Source: Putridiphycobacter roseus (lineage in GTDB: Bacteria > Bacteroidota > Bacteroidia > Flavobacteriales_D > Crocinitomicaceae). From it: 64,000 nt of DNA. The stretch spans positions 1 through 64,000 of the forward strand of contig NZ_QKSB01000014.1 of the NCBI RefSeq assembly GCF_003234935.1. Direction: 5' to 3'. The position numbers and the translations under genes were made by a program. Below, in pieces: positions 34,167 through 42,267 of this stretch; position 1 is the first letter of the stretch, and each line of letters starts with the position of its first letter. The notes below the pieces were generated by a model. That model worked only from the letters and a program-made list of their open reading frames with translations, was not told the DNA's origin and made no database searches.

Positions 34167-34975
34167 TTGATTTCGCTAATTTTATCTAATTTAAACTTAA
34201 ATGTTCTGTAGTCAATTTCATCTGTATCTAAATCTACAATTGTTTTACAGAATGTTTCATGCTCTTCAATTTTAGTTTTTGCAACTGGCAATATATCTTT
34301 TAAACCTAGTGCATTTAGAGCTATATGATCAGAATACTTAACAAGTGATTCTAAAATATTTCTTTTTTCATTAGTTAGAAAACAGACTTTAATATTACTT
34401 AGCATATTTAATTTTCTCAAAAAATCATTCTTAAGCCAGTTTAGAAATGATTTTGAAAATTCGATTTCTGGGTCTAAATCTAAACGACAGACTAGTAAAA
34501 GTTTGCTTTTCTTAGAAATTGCGGACAACTCGTTCAAAAAGGGAGCTACAAGACTCGATTTCTGATGTTCCAGCTGATAAGTTGATAAAAATTGTTTATC
34601 TACAATTTGTGACTGAGTATTATTTACGAAATTGACTGATTCTTCAGAGGTAATCTCCTTACCCATAACGGGATTAAAAGAAGGGCTAATTTTTACTTTA
34701 ACAATTGTTTTTTTTAGTTTTGAGTATTTCCTAAAGTTTTTATTACCCAGTATATCTGTGACTTGATCCATTAAACCAGTTCCAGGAGTGTCATAACTTG
34801 AATTTAGAAAAATGGTAACAGTTTGGAAATCTTTAGAAAGCTTTCCCATCCAATTTGTTGCATCCTCAAGTTCTTGAAATTCAGGTGCACTTATTATAAG
34901 ATTTAATCTATCTGATTTAACCCAAGTTTTAATGTGTGCTTTATAATCAGTTCGATCAAGCCAATTTTCTGACAT
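34163..34975 (-). CDS. STAND/P-loop-like protein lacking a Walker A motif
   Basis: 270 residues, cytosolic. The region LNLIISAPEFQELEDA aligns by position with the strand and loop where a P-loop NTPase has its Walker A, but the GxxxxGK(S/T) motif is absent. Further on, KLLLVCRLDLDPEIEF resembles a Walker B strand and IKVCFLTNEKRNILESL a sensor strand, followed by a helical region. So this looks like a degenerate NTPase of the STAND/AAA kind. It lies between a two-membrane-segment protein and a TPR protein, with ATG/stop overlap to the latter, and all three share one cassette. It may be the coupling part of a sensor-effector system. Confidence 0.5.
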   Translation of the reverse strand: MSENWLDRTDYKAHIKTWVKSDRLNLIISAPEFQELEDATNWMGKLSKDFQTVTIFLNSSYDTPGTGLMDQVTDILGNKNFRKYSKLKKTIVKVKISPSFNPVMGKEITSEESVNFVNNTQSQIVDKQFLSTYQLEHQKSSLVAPFLNELSAISKKSKLLLVCRLDLDPEIEFSKSFLNWLKNDFLRKLNMLSNIKVCFLTNEKRNILESLVKYSDHIALNALGLKDILPVAKTKIEEHETFCKTIVDLDTDEIDYRTFKFKLDKISEIK

Positions 34976-34983
34976 AGATAATT

Positions 34984-35295
34984 TTATGATTGTTTATTTC
35001 CTTTAAAGGTAATTTTCTTTCCCTCGATATCAACTCCCATTTCTTGTTCATTTGCGTTAATATCTTTTACTGCTTCTTGCTCATTGTCTTCAAAGTGGGT
35101 CTTCCCTTTTAATTTTTTCCCTAAAGTCTGTTTGTTCTCAACTTTATTTTGAGTAAAAATGAGTCCGGTAACATTCAGCATAAAGGCTATAATAACCGTT
35201 AGTGGCTCCAATTCAAAGTCCTCCTGATAGAACCATATACCTGCTATGACTATACCAAGTGCATTAAAAAAAATTAATATATATATTATCTTCAT
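34984..35295 (-). CDS. Small membrane protein, first gene of three-gene cassette
   Basis: 103 residues with two membrane segments (IIYILIFFNALGIVIAGIWF and PLTVIIAFMLNVTGLIF) and an acidic/basic cytosolic tail of ~55 residues (KTHFEDNEQEAVKDIN). It is separated by 8 bases from the NTPase-like gene, consistent with an operon. Two-segment membrane proteins with charged tails are common effectors in bacterial defence systems, where they disrupt the membrane once activated. That role is inferred from position and topology only. Confidence 0.6.
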   Translation of the reverse strand: MKIIYILIFFNALGIVIAGIWFYQEDFELEPLTVIIAFMLNVTGLIFTQNKVENKQTLGKKLKGKTHFEDNEQEAVKDINANEQEMGVDIEGKKITFKGNKQS

Positions 35296-35306
35296 ATTGT
35301 TTTATT

Positions 35307-35445
35307 ACCCTTAACGTTGTTGTATATGGTTTGTTGCGTGTTTTAAGCAACTAATTTAGTAAATAATTACCGACCAAGAAAGTCCGCGAGGACTTTCGTA
35401 AGTAGGCGAGAAGCTAGCAATAAATTATATACGGTGTTAGCTGTA
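35307..35445 (-). other. attC-like site, family B (B1)
   Basis: A long (~135 base) imperfect palindrome. GTATATGGTTTGTTGC (near 35322) pairs with GCAATAAATTATATACGG (near 35417), and a perfect inner hairpin AAAGTCC/GGACTTT is in the loop. Cores: AACG on the left (35314) and GTTAGC on the right. The right end GTTAGCTGTA (35436-35445) is the exact complement of TACAGCTAAC at 36465-36474, the start of the cassette it ends. Confidence 0.7.
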
Positions 35446-35449
35446 GTTT

Positions 35450-36445
35450 TTATTCCACTTTGTAACGAACAATGACTTCATTATCCAAAACGACATTAGT
35501 AGACCAAATAAATTCAGCACCTTTTCCACTAAATTTTTCTATGAAGTTCATATATGCTTTTTTATTATTTACTCCTATTTCATCTTCAGTATATGTGGTC
35601 GCATTTGGCCATTGGCTGTCATTGAAAGTAACGTCAAAACTATTTTCTGGAATTTTCCAATGAATACCGTAAAATGCTGTTCCATTATCAACTCCATCTG
35701 TACTGCAATTTGAAGAGATTCTTTTTTCTCCAATTTCACTTAAACAACTTAAATCACTAATAGGTGCAGTATAAAAAGTTTGTGCTTTCCATTTACTATT
35801 TGTAATAGTCCCATCACTAAAGCTGGCTATAAAACCTCCATCTCCAGGATGAAAATCTTTTCCTCTATTATTTTCTGAACCTAAACCTAAATGTTCTTCC
35901 CAATCTATTAGTTTTACTGCAATTGTATAAGGTTTTTTTACTTTGAATTTTACAATGTTTGAATTAAATGGTGTAAAAGGTATTGGGTCAACTGCTATTA
36001 ATTTTCCGTTAATGTAAAGTTCAAAATAATTATCCGCAAAAAGATAGCCTGTAATGATTTCTCCGTCCGAATCTATCTCAAAGACAGGAACGGAATTCAT
36101 ATCTATTTCTGAAAGATTATTTGGTGTTATAGAGTTACATTCATTATATAAATCAGAAGCTTTGGTCGTTTCGTTGAAATGATTAATTCCGGGAACTGTC
36201 CAACTATTTCCTAAATCATCTTTTATTTCTCCAACTCCTGAAATTCTGCTACCTCCTTGATTACAAGAAATAAGACTTTTAATTTGTGTTTCCGCTAATC
36301 CTTGGGTTACGTTTCCTGTTCCATTGTAAATTTTTTCGTTAGTTGTTTCTTTAGGAATTGATTCATTAGTTGATGATTTTGCGTTTTTTTCCTTACAACT
36401 GATTATCGTAATTAATAGAAATAGAAATAGAATGTTATTTTTCAT
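35450..36445 (-). CDS. Hypothetical lipoprotein
   Basis: 331 residues. Lipoprotein signal MKNNILFLFLLITIISC (Cys ~17) followed by a Ser/Thr/Glu-rich linker. Residues ~60-330 are beta-rich with several conserved-looking turns (GEIKDDLGNSWTVPGINHF; YFELYINGKLIAVDPIPF; FHPGDGGFIASFSDG) and four Cys that could form disulfides. This may be a galactose-binding-like or carbohydrate-contacting domain, but no family was recognised. It is the only gene of its cassette, whose ends match perfectly over 10 nt. Surface-facing lipoprotein of unknown function. Confidence 0.6.
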   Translation of the reverse strand: MKNNILFLFLLITIISCKEKNAKSSTNESIPKETTNEKIYNGTGNVTQGLAETQIKSLISCNQGGSRISGVGEIKDDLGNSWTVPGINHFNETTKASDLYNECNSITPNNLSEIDMNSVPVFEIDSDGEIITGYLFADNYFELYINGKLIAVDPIPFTPFNSNIVKFKVKKPYTIAVKLIDWEEHLGLGSENNRGKDFHPGDGGFIASFSDGTITNSKWKAQTFYTAPISDLSCLSEIGEKRISSNCSTDGVDNGTAFYGIHWKIPENSFDVTFNDSQWPNATTYTEDEIGVNNKKAYMNFIEKFSGKGAEFIWSTNVVLDNEVIVRYKVE

Positions 36446-36464
36446 TATATGAGTTTTTTTAAAT

Positions 36465-36571
36465 TACAGCTAACACGCGAATATAAACCACTAATGGCTT
36501 ATACTATCATTAATGTATTCCGTTGATTTTAATTCAAATATAATAAAATATAGGGATGTCAGTCTTTATAA
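36465..36571 (-). repeat. attI-like repeat B, truncated copy 1
   Basis: Matches the left part of repeat B: AACACGCGAATATAAACCACT (36472 on), then GTATTCCGTTGATTTTAATT, then CAAATATAATAAAATATAGG. It lacks the rlmF tail. On the minus strand it holds the TATATTTG promoter-like element and ends in CGCGTG|TTAGCTG at the start of the lipoprotein cassette. Its right end abuts the nuclease gene. Confidence 0.7.
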
Positions 36572-36585
36572 ATTAACTTATTAGG

Positions 36586-38430
36586 TTATTTACTCAAGGC
36601 TTTTATAATTCGATCTTCATTTATTACTATGTCTCTAAACAATACATGTGGAAAAGTCGGGTATTTTGAAGTTTTAAATGCCTCAAAAATGTTAGAAAGT
36701 GTTGCGGCAGTAATTAGTGACAAATTCATTTCGGTGTCCATTTCACAATCAGTTACGAAGTCGTCACTAAACTCAGGTGCAATAAGTAATATCTTTACGA
36801 TTCTCAAATTGTTTTTTAAGGCTAGATTCTGATATGATTTTAATTGCCTTGACACGGAACTGAATTTATTATACCCTCTTTCTTTACTTGTTTTACACTC
36901 AATAATGATAATTTCTTGGTTGTCTAAATTGAGTAGGATATCCATCATATCCTTTTTCGTATTCAATTGATTTTTTAAGGATTCGTCTACATTAAAACCT
37001 AAGCCTGTGAATATGATCTTTGTTAAGTCTTCAAACTTAATTCCCAATTCACTTTCCTTTACAGTGATACCGTTGTCTTTCAATAAATTTAGATTTCTAT
37101 AGGCAACGTTCTCGTAATTTTCTAAGTATAGATTGTCAACATCTTTATAATGTTCTAGAATATTTAGTGTATCATCACCTCTCTGTTTAACACCATTGTC
37201 TTTAATGAATTTAGTTGAATCTTTCTTCTCAATTAAATCTAAAATATCTCTTGGTTTGATGTTATAATCAAGTAAAAAGTCTGCTTTTAATACAAATTCC
37301 TCTTGAAATTCAAATTGTGTTCTGATGGCATTATTTAAATTAGGTAAGGATAAATTTAATTCAGTCAATAATTTTTCAAACCCATCAAGAGAAATACCAA
37401 CTTTTTCGTCCCGTTCTACATTTTCAAAATGTTCAATTAAACTGTTAATTTTTTCTTCAATGGTACTTCCCTTCAAATTGTCTATTTGTAATCCTTTTTC
37501 ACAAAGTTCATTCAAGGATTTCTTCCTTTCTGTTAAATTACTATCAGTCTTATGAATTCCTTCGGCTAACAAATTGGTGAAAGATAAACCCTCCTTGATT
37601 AATTTTTCAATTTTTTGAGAATTAGAAAGTTTTCTATCGATATTATGTTCTTTAGCAATCTGATTAATAATAGGCTCTCTCAATAATTTAAGTGTCCTTC
37701 TAAAGAATTTCTCAGCTACTTCTTTTTTTCTGATTTTCCTTAAAATCCTAACCATTTCATCTGCAACATAAATGGTGTTTTCTTTGTTAGAATAAAAGAT
37801 AACACCAATGTTTTTTAAACTTTTTATAACTTCTTGTACGTCTAATTTTTTAATAGGTAAAATAGAGTAGTTGATGAGTTTTATTTCTTCTTGTGAAAGG
37901 CCTAATTCTTTTGAAAGTGTTAATATAATAGATAGTTCGTCCGCAGTTATTTTAGCGTCTCTATTATTTACAATGTCATTGTGATACGCTGTGTATAAAC
38001 ATGATTTATAAATTTTATAATCTCTTTTTCTACTTGCACTTAATTCTGATTTATCGTTTTCAAAGTCCGCATTTAAATCTTTAATTCTATTCTTTAACTG
38101 TTTAATTTCAGTTTCGTAAAGTCTAGAAAACCAATCTTGTTTAATAATGCAATTCCCATCTCTAATAATGATGTCGATTAAAATATCTAATTGAGATGAT
38201 ATTTCTTGAAATTCACATTTTATATGTTCTTGAAATTCGTTAGCTGTAAGTGAAAAAATGGTAGAAATATTTTGGTTGTCTACAGATTTTAACCCCTTGT
38301 CAGTTGAGCTTAAAATCTTATCAATTACTTTTCCATTTTTTGGATTTTTAGATATGATATTATCAATTATTTTAATGAAGGAATTTTTTTCAATAGACCC
38401 GAGTTTATCTAAAATCTTTTCTAATTTCAT
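36586..38430 (-). CDS. PD-(D/E)XK nuclease-like protein
   Basis: 614 residues, cytosolic and largely helical. The C-terminal part (~470-560) carries the PD-(D/E)XK signature: GIKFEDLTKIIFTGLGF, then DMMDILLNLDNQ, then EIIIIECKTSKE, i.e. Asp, then ExK, as in Mrr/restriction-type endonucleases. The N-terminal ~450 residues contain charged coiled-coil-like helices (e.g. KQLKNRIKDLNADFEND) that may recognise a target. No methyltransferase is nearby, so it is not a classical restriction-modification pair. It sits inside a split copy of repeat B with ~48-base direct repeats on both sides. Likely accessory nuclease or defence gene. Confidence 0.65.
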   Translation of the reverse strand: MKLEKILDKLGSIEKNSFIKIIDNIISKNPKNGKVIDKILSSTDKGLKSVDNQNISTIFSLTANEFQEHIKCEFQEISSQLDILIDIIIRDGNCIIKQDWFSRLYETEIKQLKNRIKDLNADFENDKSELSASRKRDYKIYKSCLYTAYHNDIVNNRDAKITADELSIILTLSKELGLSQEEIKLINYSILPIKKLDVQEVIKSLKNIGVIFYSNKENTIYVADEMVRILRKIRKKEVAEKFFRRTLKLLREPIINQIAKEHNIDRKLSNSQKIEKLIKEGLSFTNLLAEGIHKTDSNLTERKKSLNELCEKGLQIDNLKGSTIEEKINSLIEHFENVERDEKVGISLDGFEKLLTELNLSLPNLNNAIRTQFEFQEEFVLKADFLLDYNIKPRDILDLIEKKDSTKFIKDNGVKQRGDDTLNILEHYKDVDNLYLENYENVAYRNLNLLKDNGITVKESELGIKFEDLTKIIFTGLGFNVDESLKNQLNTKKDMMDILLNLDNQEIIIIECKTSKERGYNKFSSVSRQLKSYQNLALKNNLRIVKILLIAPEFSDDFVTDCEMDTEMNLSLITAATLSNIFEAFKTSKYPTFPHVLFRDIVINEDRIIKALSK

Positions 38431-38457
38431 AATTTATCACTTTTAAAAGGGTATGTA

Positions 38458-38630
38458 CTTGATTTTAATTCAAATATAATAAAATATAAGGATGTCCGTT
38501 CTTTACAAGAGTGAAAATAATTAAGACCTTGTGGATTAAAAAGCCCAAGCGACAATGCGGGTGATTTTATTGCCAGTCCCCATAGAAATGGTTTTAACTT
38601 TTTTTGCTTTCACGTTTTGTTTTATTGCAG
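38458..38630 (-). repeat. attI-like repeat B, copy 2 with rlmF tail
   Basis: Begins at TTGATTTTAATTCAAATA and runs through the ATAAGGATGTCC segment into a copy of the last ~27 codons and stop of rlmF (38536-38618). It then has GTTTTATTGCAGATAACGG, identical to copy 3. The left part (AACACGCG end) is missing because the nuclease gene interrupts the repeat here. Confidence 0.75.
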
Positions 38631-38832
38631 ATAACGGGTTTGGCTAAGCTTAGTGTGGGAGTTGATAAATCGAGATTTATCGGACGAGCCACTTAGCTAA
38701 GACTTATTTTTCAGTTTTTTCTTTATCGACTTAAAACTAATCAAATAAGTTTAAGCGGACAAAGTAAATAAGCCAAAAACTTCGAGAAAGCCTAAAAACC
38801 CACATTAAGTTTAGCCGGTGTTGTGTGTTGGC
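38631..38832 (-). other. attC-like site, family B (B2)
   Basis: A ~200-base imperfect palindrome. TTGGCTAAGCTTAGTGTGGG (near 38640) pairs with CCCACATTAAGTTTAGCCGG (near 38800) in ~16 of 20 positions; GATAAATC/GATTTATC is an inner hairpin. Cores: AACGGG left and GTTGTGTG right. The right end (38820-38832) matches the complement of 39524-39536, the start of the cassette, in 11 of 13 positions. Confidence 0.65.
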
Positions 38833-38833
38833 T

Positions 38834-39514
38834 TTACTTATATTTTTGAATTTGTATTTCATCTATTATATCGTTTAAATATTTGACTAGATGATCAATT
38901 AACATATTTAAAAAAGTTACAGAATCGATATTTATAAAAAGAGAATTTTTATCAAAGGATATCCCTTCTGTTGTATTAATAAATTTTATAATTTCTTTAT
39001 TATTTGGTTTTATGATTCCGTTATTGTGTGCTATTAAGTTTCTGATTTGTTGATATTTCTCAGTAATTTCCCATTCGTTTTTAAATCTGTCCAAATTTAC
39101 GTTTATAACTTTTTTTATGTAATTATTACAGAGAGCAATATAACTTCCTCCTTTTAAATCTTTGGGGCCTAAATTTAAATTCTCGATTTTTTGAAGAGAT
39201 TCACATAATTTAAAAAATTCATTTTCAAACATTGAGTATATTGTTAAATAAACAGATTTATTTAAAATATCAGGAAGTTGTTTAGTAGTTAATTTTCTTA
39301 GTTCACTCAATTCCATTAAGTATTGAATATGTTCATTGTATTTATTGTATTTCTCTTCTAATTCTTTTTCACATAAAAGAATTGTTTTTTGTGAATTTTC
39401 AAGATAGAATTTAATTGGATGAAATTGAAGTTCGTAGCTAAGTTTTGTAGTTTCAAAAATCTGAAGAACTAATTCTTTTTGCATTTTTTTTATCTCTGAT
39501 TTTATTTCTGACAT
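38834..39514 (-). CDS. HEPN-like protein
   Basis: 226 residues from the Met at 39514; an upstream Met at 39553 would translate repeat B and is rejected. Wholly helical. Residues near 170-180 read QIRNLIAHNNG, an Rx4H (RNxxxH) motif typical of HEPN ribonucleases/MAE_28990-type proteins, and earlier SVYLTIYSMFENEFF has the helix pattern seen in those families. HEPN proteins often act as RNases in toxin-antitoxin or defence systems. No antitoxin gene (e.g. nucleotidyltransferase) is beside it. Sole gene of its cassette. Confidence 0.65.
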   Translation of the reverse strand: MSEIKSEIKKMQKELVLQIFETTKLSYELQFHPIKFYLENSQKTILLCEKELEEKYNKYNEHIQYLMELSELRKLTTKQLPDILNKSVYLTIYSMFENEFFKLCESLQKIENLNLGPKDLKGGSYIALCNNYIKKVINVNLDRFKNEWEITEKYQQIRNLIAHNNGIIKPNNKEIIKFINTTEGISFDKNSLFINIDSVTFLNMLIDHLVKYLNDIIDEIQIQKYK

Positions 39515-39533
39515 TTTTTTATAGCTTACACAC

Positions 39534-39758
39534 AACACGCGAATATAAACCACTTCTGGCTTTTACTCCATTACTGTATTCCGTTGATTTTAATTCAAAT
39601 ATAATAAAATATAGGAATACCAGCTTTTTACAAGAGTTAAAATAATTAAGACCTTATGAATTTAAAAAGCCCAAGCGAGAATGCGGGTGATTTTATTGCC
39701 AGTCCCCATAGAAATGGTTTTAACTTTTTTTGCTTTCACGTTTTGTTTTATTGCAGAT
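39534..39758 (-). repeat. attI-like repeat B, complete copy 3 with rlmF tail
   Basis: Full unit: AACACGCGAATATAAACCAC, TTGATTTTAATTCAAATA, GAATACCAGCTTTTTAC, then the copied rlmF 3' end (stop at 39662-39664, tail to ~39744) and GTTTTATTGCAGAT before the core AACGG. The minus strand carries a TATATTTG promoter-like element. Bordered on both sides by G|TT-type cores, so it could move as a cassette. Confidence 0.8.
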
Positions 39759-39830
39759 AACGGCTGAATAAAATTAGGCATTTATGCCGAATCGCGTTAG
39801 CGGTGAATTTTATTCGTTGTTGTGTTTTCG
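39756..39830 (-). other. attC-like site, family B (B3)
   Basis: GAATAAAATT (39766-39775) pairs with AATTTTATTC (39806-39815) around GCATTTATGC. Cores AACGG left and GTTGTTGTG right. It lies between the T9SS gene and the right end of repeat B copy 3. Confidence 0.6.
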
Positions 39831-39837
39831 TTTTTAA

Positions 39838-42081
39838 TTATTTTTTTACAAATCTTGTAACTAGTTTAAAGTCTGGTGACTTTAAAGAAACAAAATAGAT
39901 ACCTTGAGGTAAATCATTAGTATTGATAGAAAACTGATTTGAAATATTCTGGCTAAGAAGAAGTTTTCCACCTGAATTATATATTTCTAATGTTGAAATA
40001 TCATCATAATCAATTGAAATTAATAATGAATTAAAAGTAGGGTTCGGAAAAACAGAAAATTTATAGTTTATATTCTCATCAACATTAAGTCCTTGTATTA
40101 CGATACATTCTGAAGTATCTAAACAATTACCATCATCAATAATAACAGCATACTCTCCATTTGCGTTTGCTGCATAAGATGGGGCATTTGCACCAGAAAT
40201 ACTTGTCATTGTCTGACAGTCTATCCACTGATAAAATTGTGCTGTAGTATTATTTGCCGACATCAGGTTTAGAATAGTTGTAGTTGAAACATCAACCTGA
40301 TTTATTTCTATGTCTAAAACATGAGTATGGCCGCAACCTTGCGAATTAATAATGGTAGTATCCTCATAGATCCCAGATAAAGAATAAGTCTTGTTAGTAA
40401 ATGACGAAACATAAGGTGTACAATCACTGACCACAATTGTATCACTTGTAAAAGGAATTTGATTTATATCTAAGTCCAATAAATAAGTATATCCACAACC
40501 TTCTGGATTATAATAAATTGTATCTTCATATATCCCAGATGAATAATAAGTTTTATTAGTTATTGGTGAAATATATTGCGTACAACCTGTTCCTATTATT
40601 GTTATATTTGTTGTAACACACCGTTCAATATTTGCACAATATGCGCCCATATCGCCAGCTGGTAATTCTAATACACTTAATCCCGGTCCATTGTCAAAAT
40701 CGGCCGAATCCATATATACACCAGTAAATAAAAGTGAATTATCATGATTTAATGTAATATCATATATTGCTTTGCCAAAACTCCAAGAATTTCCTGCTCC
40801 TGATAGATGATATACCCATCTAAAATCACCAGAAGAATTTAAAGAAATCAAACATGCGTCAACACCTCCATTTGTAGTAATAAAAGCTGTTCCAGGTCCC
40901 GGGTCTAAGTCTCCCTCTCCTGAAATTCTTACACCAATATAGATATTTGAATTATGATCAGTAATTAAGCAAGTGATTCCATCAACACCATCTGTACCAA
41001 ATGATTTGGCCCAAATAAAATTGCCTGATGCATCAAATTTTACAACAAAGTTATCGTCTAGTCCCGTAAAAGGTAAATAAAACACATTGGTAGGATCCGG
41101 ATCAAAGTCTATGTTACTGCTATGTGCACCTGTATAGTAAATATTATTTTGTTCATCTGTAGTTACTTGATCAAGATAAGGTAATAATCCAGAATAAGCT
41201 AAGGGGTAACCTTTAACCCAAATAAAATCATCATTTTTTGATAACTTCTGAACAAATGTATTTGATCCCACAGGGAGATTAACAGTTCCAGTTCCTGGGT
41301 CAAAATCATTGTAAAAACCTGTAGACCAACCACATAACACAAGGTTTTGATCTGTGTCAATAGCAATTGATTCATAGAAGTTTGGACTTTGATTTGTGGA
41401 AATCAATGTATGAGCCCAAACAAAGTTACCATCTGTATCAACTTTCTGTAAAAAACCACTGGGCCTGCCAATGCTTGTGACATTGAACGAATTAATACCG
41501 GGATCAAGATCCAGTGCACCTACAAAATATCCTACTGTATAAACATTAGCCGAGTCGTCTAAAACTAAATCATAGCAGGTCGTTGAAATACTTGAATTTA
41601 AGTCATTAGCCCATTCAAAAATACCATTACTATCTAGCTTTACAACAAAACCACTATAATAAAAATTTGAAAAGTAATTTGATACACCAGGTCCAGGATC
41701 AAAATCAATTCCTCCATCATAATATCCACAGATATAAATATTGCCTAGCGAATCAATCTCCATATCTTTCAAATATACCTCCGAACTATTTGAAATAGTC
41801 TTCACCCACAAAATACTTCCAGAACTATCATACTTACTAACAAACAGACCTGGATATTCTGAAGCAGTAGCAGAACTTGAAGAAAAATCAAAATCAACAG
41901 TGCCATAGAATCCACCTGCAAAAATTTTGTTTCCCGAACGATCTACTCGAATAGCTTCACCAACGCTTTTTACATTGGAAAGGCTTAAATGCTCAAGCCC
42001 TGACACTGAATTAAAGGCTGGGTATTGAGCACATAATGAAAATGTTGCTAAAAAAAAAATGACAAGACTTAATTCCTTCAT
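39838..42081 (-). CDS. T9SS-sorted beta-propeller (SBBP-like) protein
   Basis: 747 residues. Signal peptide (MKELSLVIFFLATFSLCA then Q). Residues ~30-480 contain about eight repeats with FDPGPG or DFDPDPT, each followed by FVVKLDSNG/WAKSF, the SBBP/beta-propeller repeat seen in Bacteroidota surface proteins. After that come two Tyr/Thr-rich repeats with the pattern CTPYVSSFTNKTYS, and a T9SS type A sorting domain (FSVFPNPTFNSLLISID, LEIYNSGGKLLL, PQGIYFVSLKS). It is exported. Rightmost cassette gene of array 2, next to the chromosomal rlmF end. Confidence 0.85.
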   Translation of the reverse strand: MKELSLVIFFLATFSLCAQYPAFNSVSGLEHLSLSNVKSVGEAIRVDRSGNKIFAGGFYGTVDFDFSSSSATASEYPGLFVSKYDSSGSILWVKTISNSSEVYLKDMEIDSLGNIYICGYYDGGIDFDPGPGVSNYFSNFYYSGFVVKLDSNGIFEWANDLNSSISTTCYDLVLDDSANVYTVGYFVGALDLDPGINSFNVTSIGRPSGFLQKVDTDGNFVWAHTLISTNQSPNFYESIAIDTDQNLVLCGWSTGFYNDFDPGTGTVNLPVGSNTFVQKLSKNDDFIWVKGYPLAYSGLLPYLDQVTTDEQNNIYYTGAHSSNIDFDPDPTNVFYLPFTGLDDNFVVKFDASGNFIWAKSFGTDGVDGITCLITDHNSNIYIGVRISGEGDLDPGPGTAFITTNGGVDACLISLNSSGDFRWVYHLSGAGNSWSFGKAIYDITLNHDNSLLFTGVYMDSADFDNGPGLSVLELPAGDMGAYCANIERCVTTNITIIGTGCTQYISPITNKTYYSSGIYEDTIYYNPEGCGYTYLLDLDINQIPFTSDTIVVSDCTPYVSSFTNKTYSLSGIYEDTTIINSQGCGHTHVLDIEINQVDVSTTTILNLMSANNTTAQFYQWIDCQTMTSISGANAPSYAANANGEYAVIIDDGNCLDTSECIVIQGLNVDENINYKFSVFPNPTFNSLLISIDYDDISTLEIYNSGGKLLLSQNISNQFSINTNDLPQGIYFVSLKSPDFKLVTRFVKK

Positions 42082-42267
42082 ATTGTAAATATAGTTAAAC
42101 TAAACTTCCAAATGACAATTCCTCGAAATCGCTGGCAAAATACAGTTAAATACTAATTGAAAATAAAGGTCAGGCAATACTAAAATTGTAGATTATTTTT
42201 TTCATACTAATTGTTTTCACTGCGGAAAATCAATTATGCGGTTTTAAACTCTTTACATGTTGGGTAT

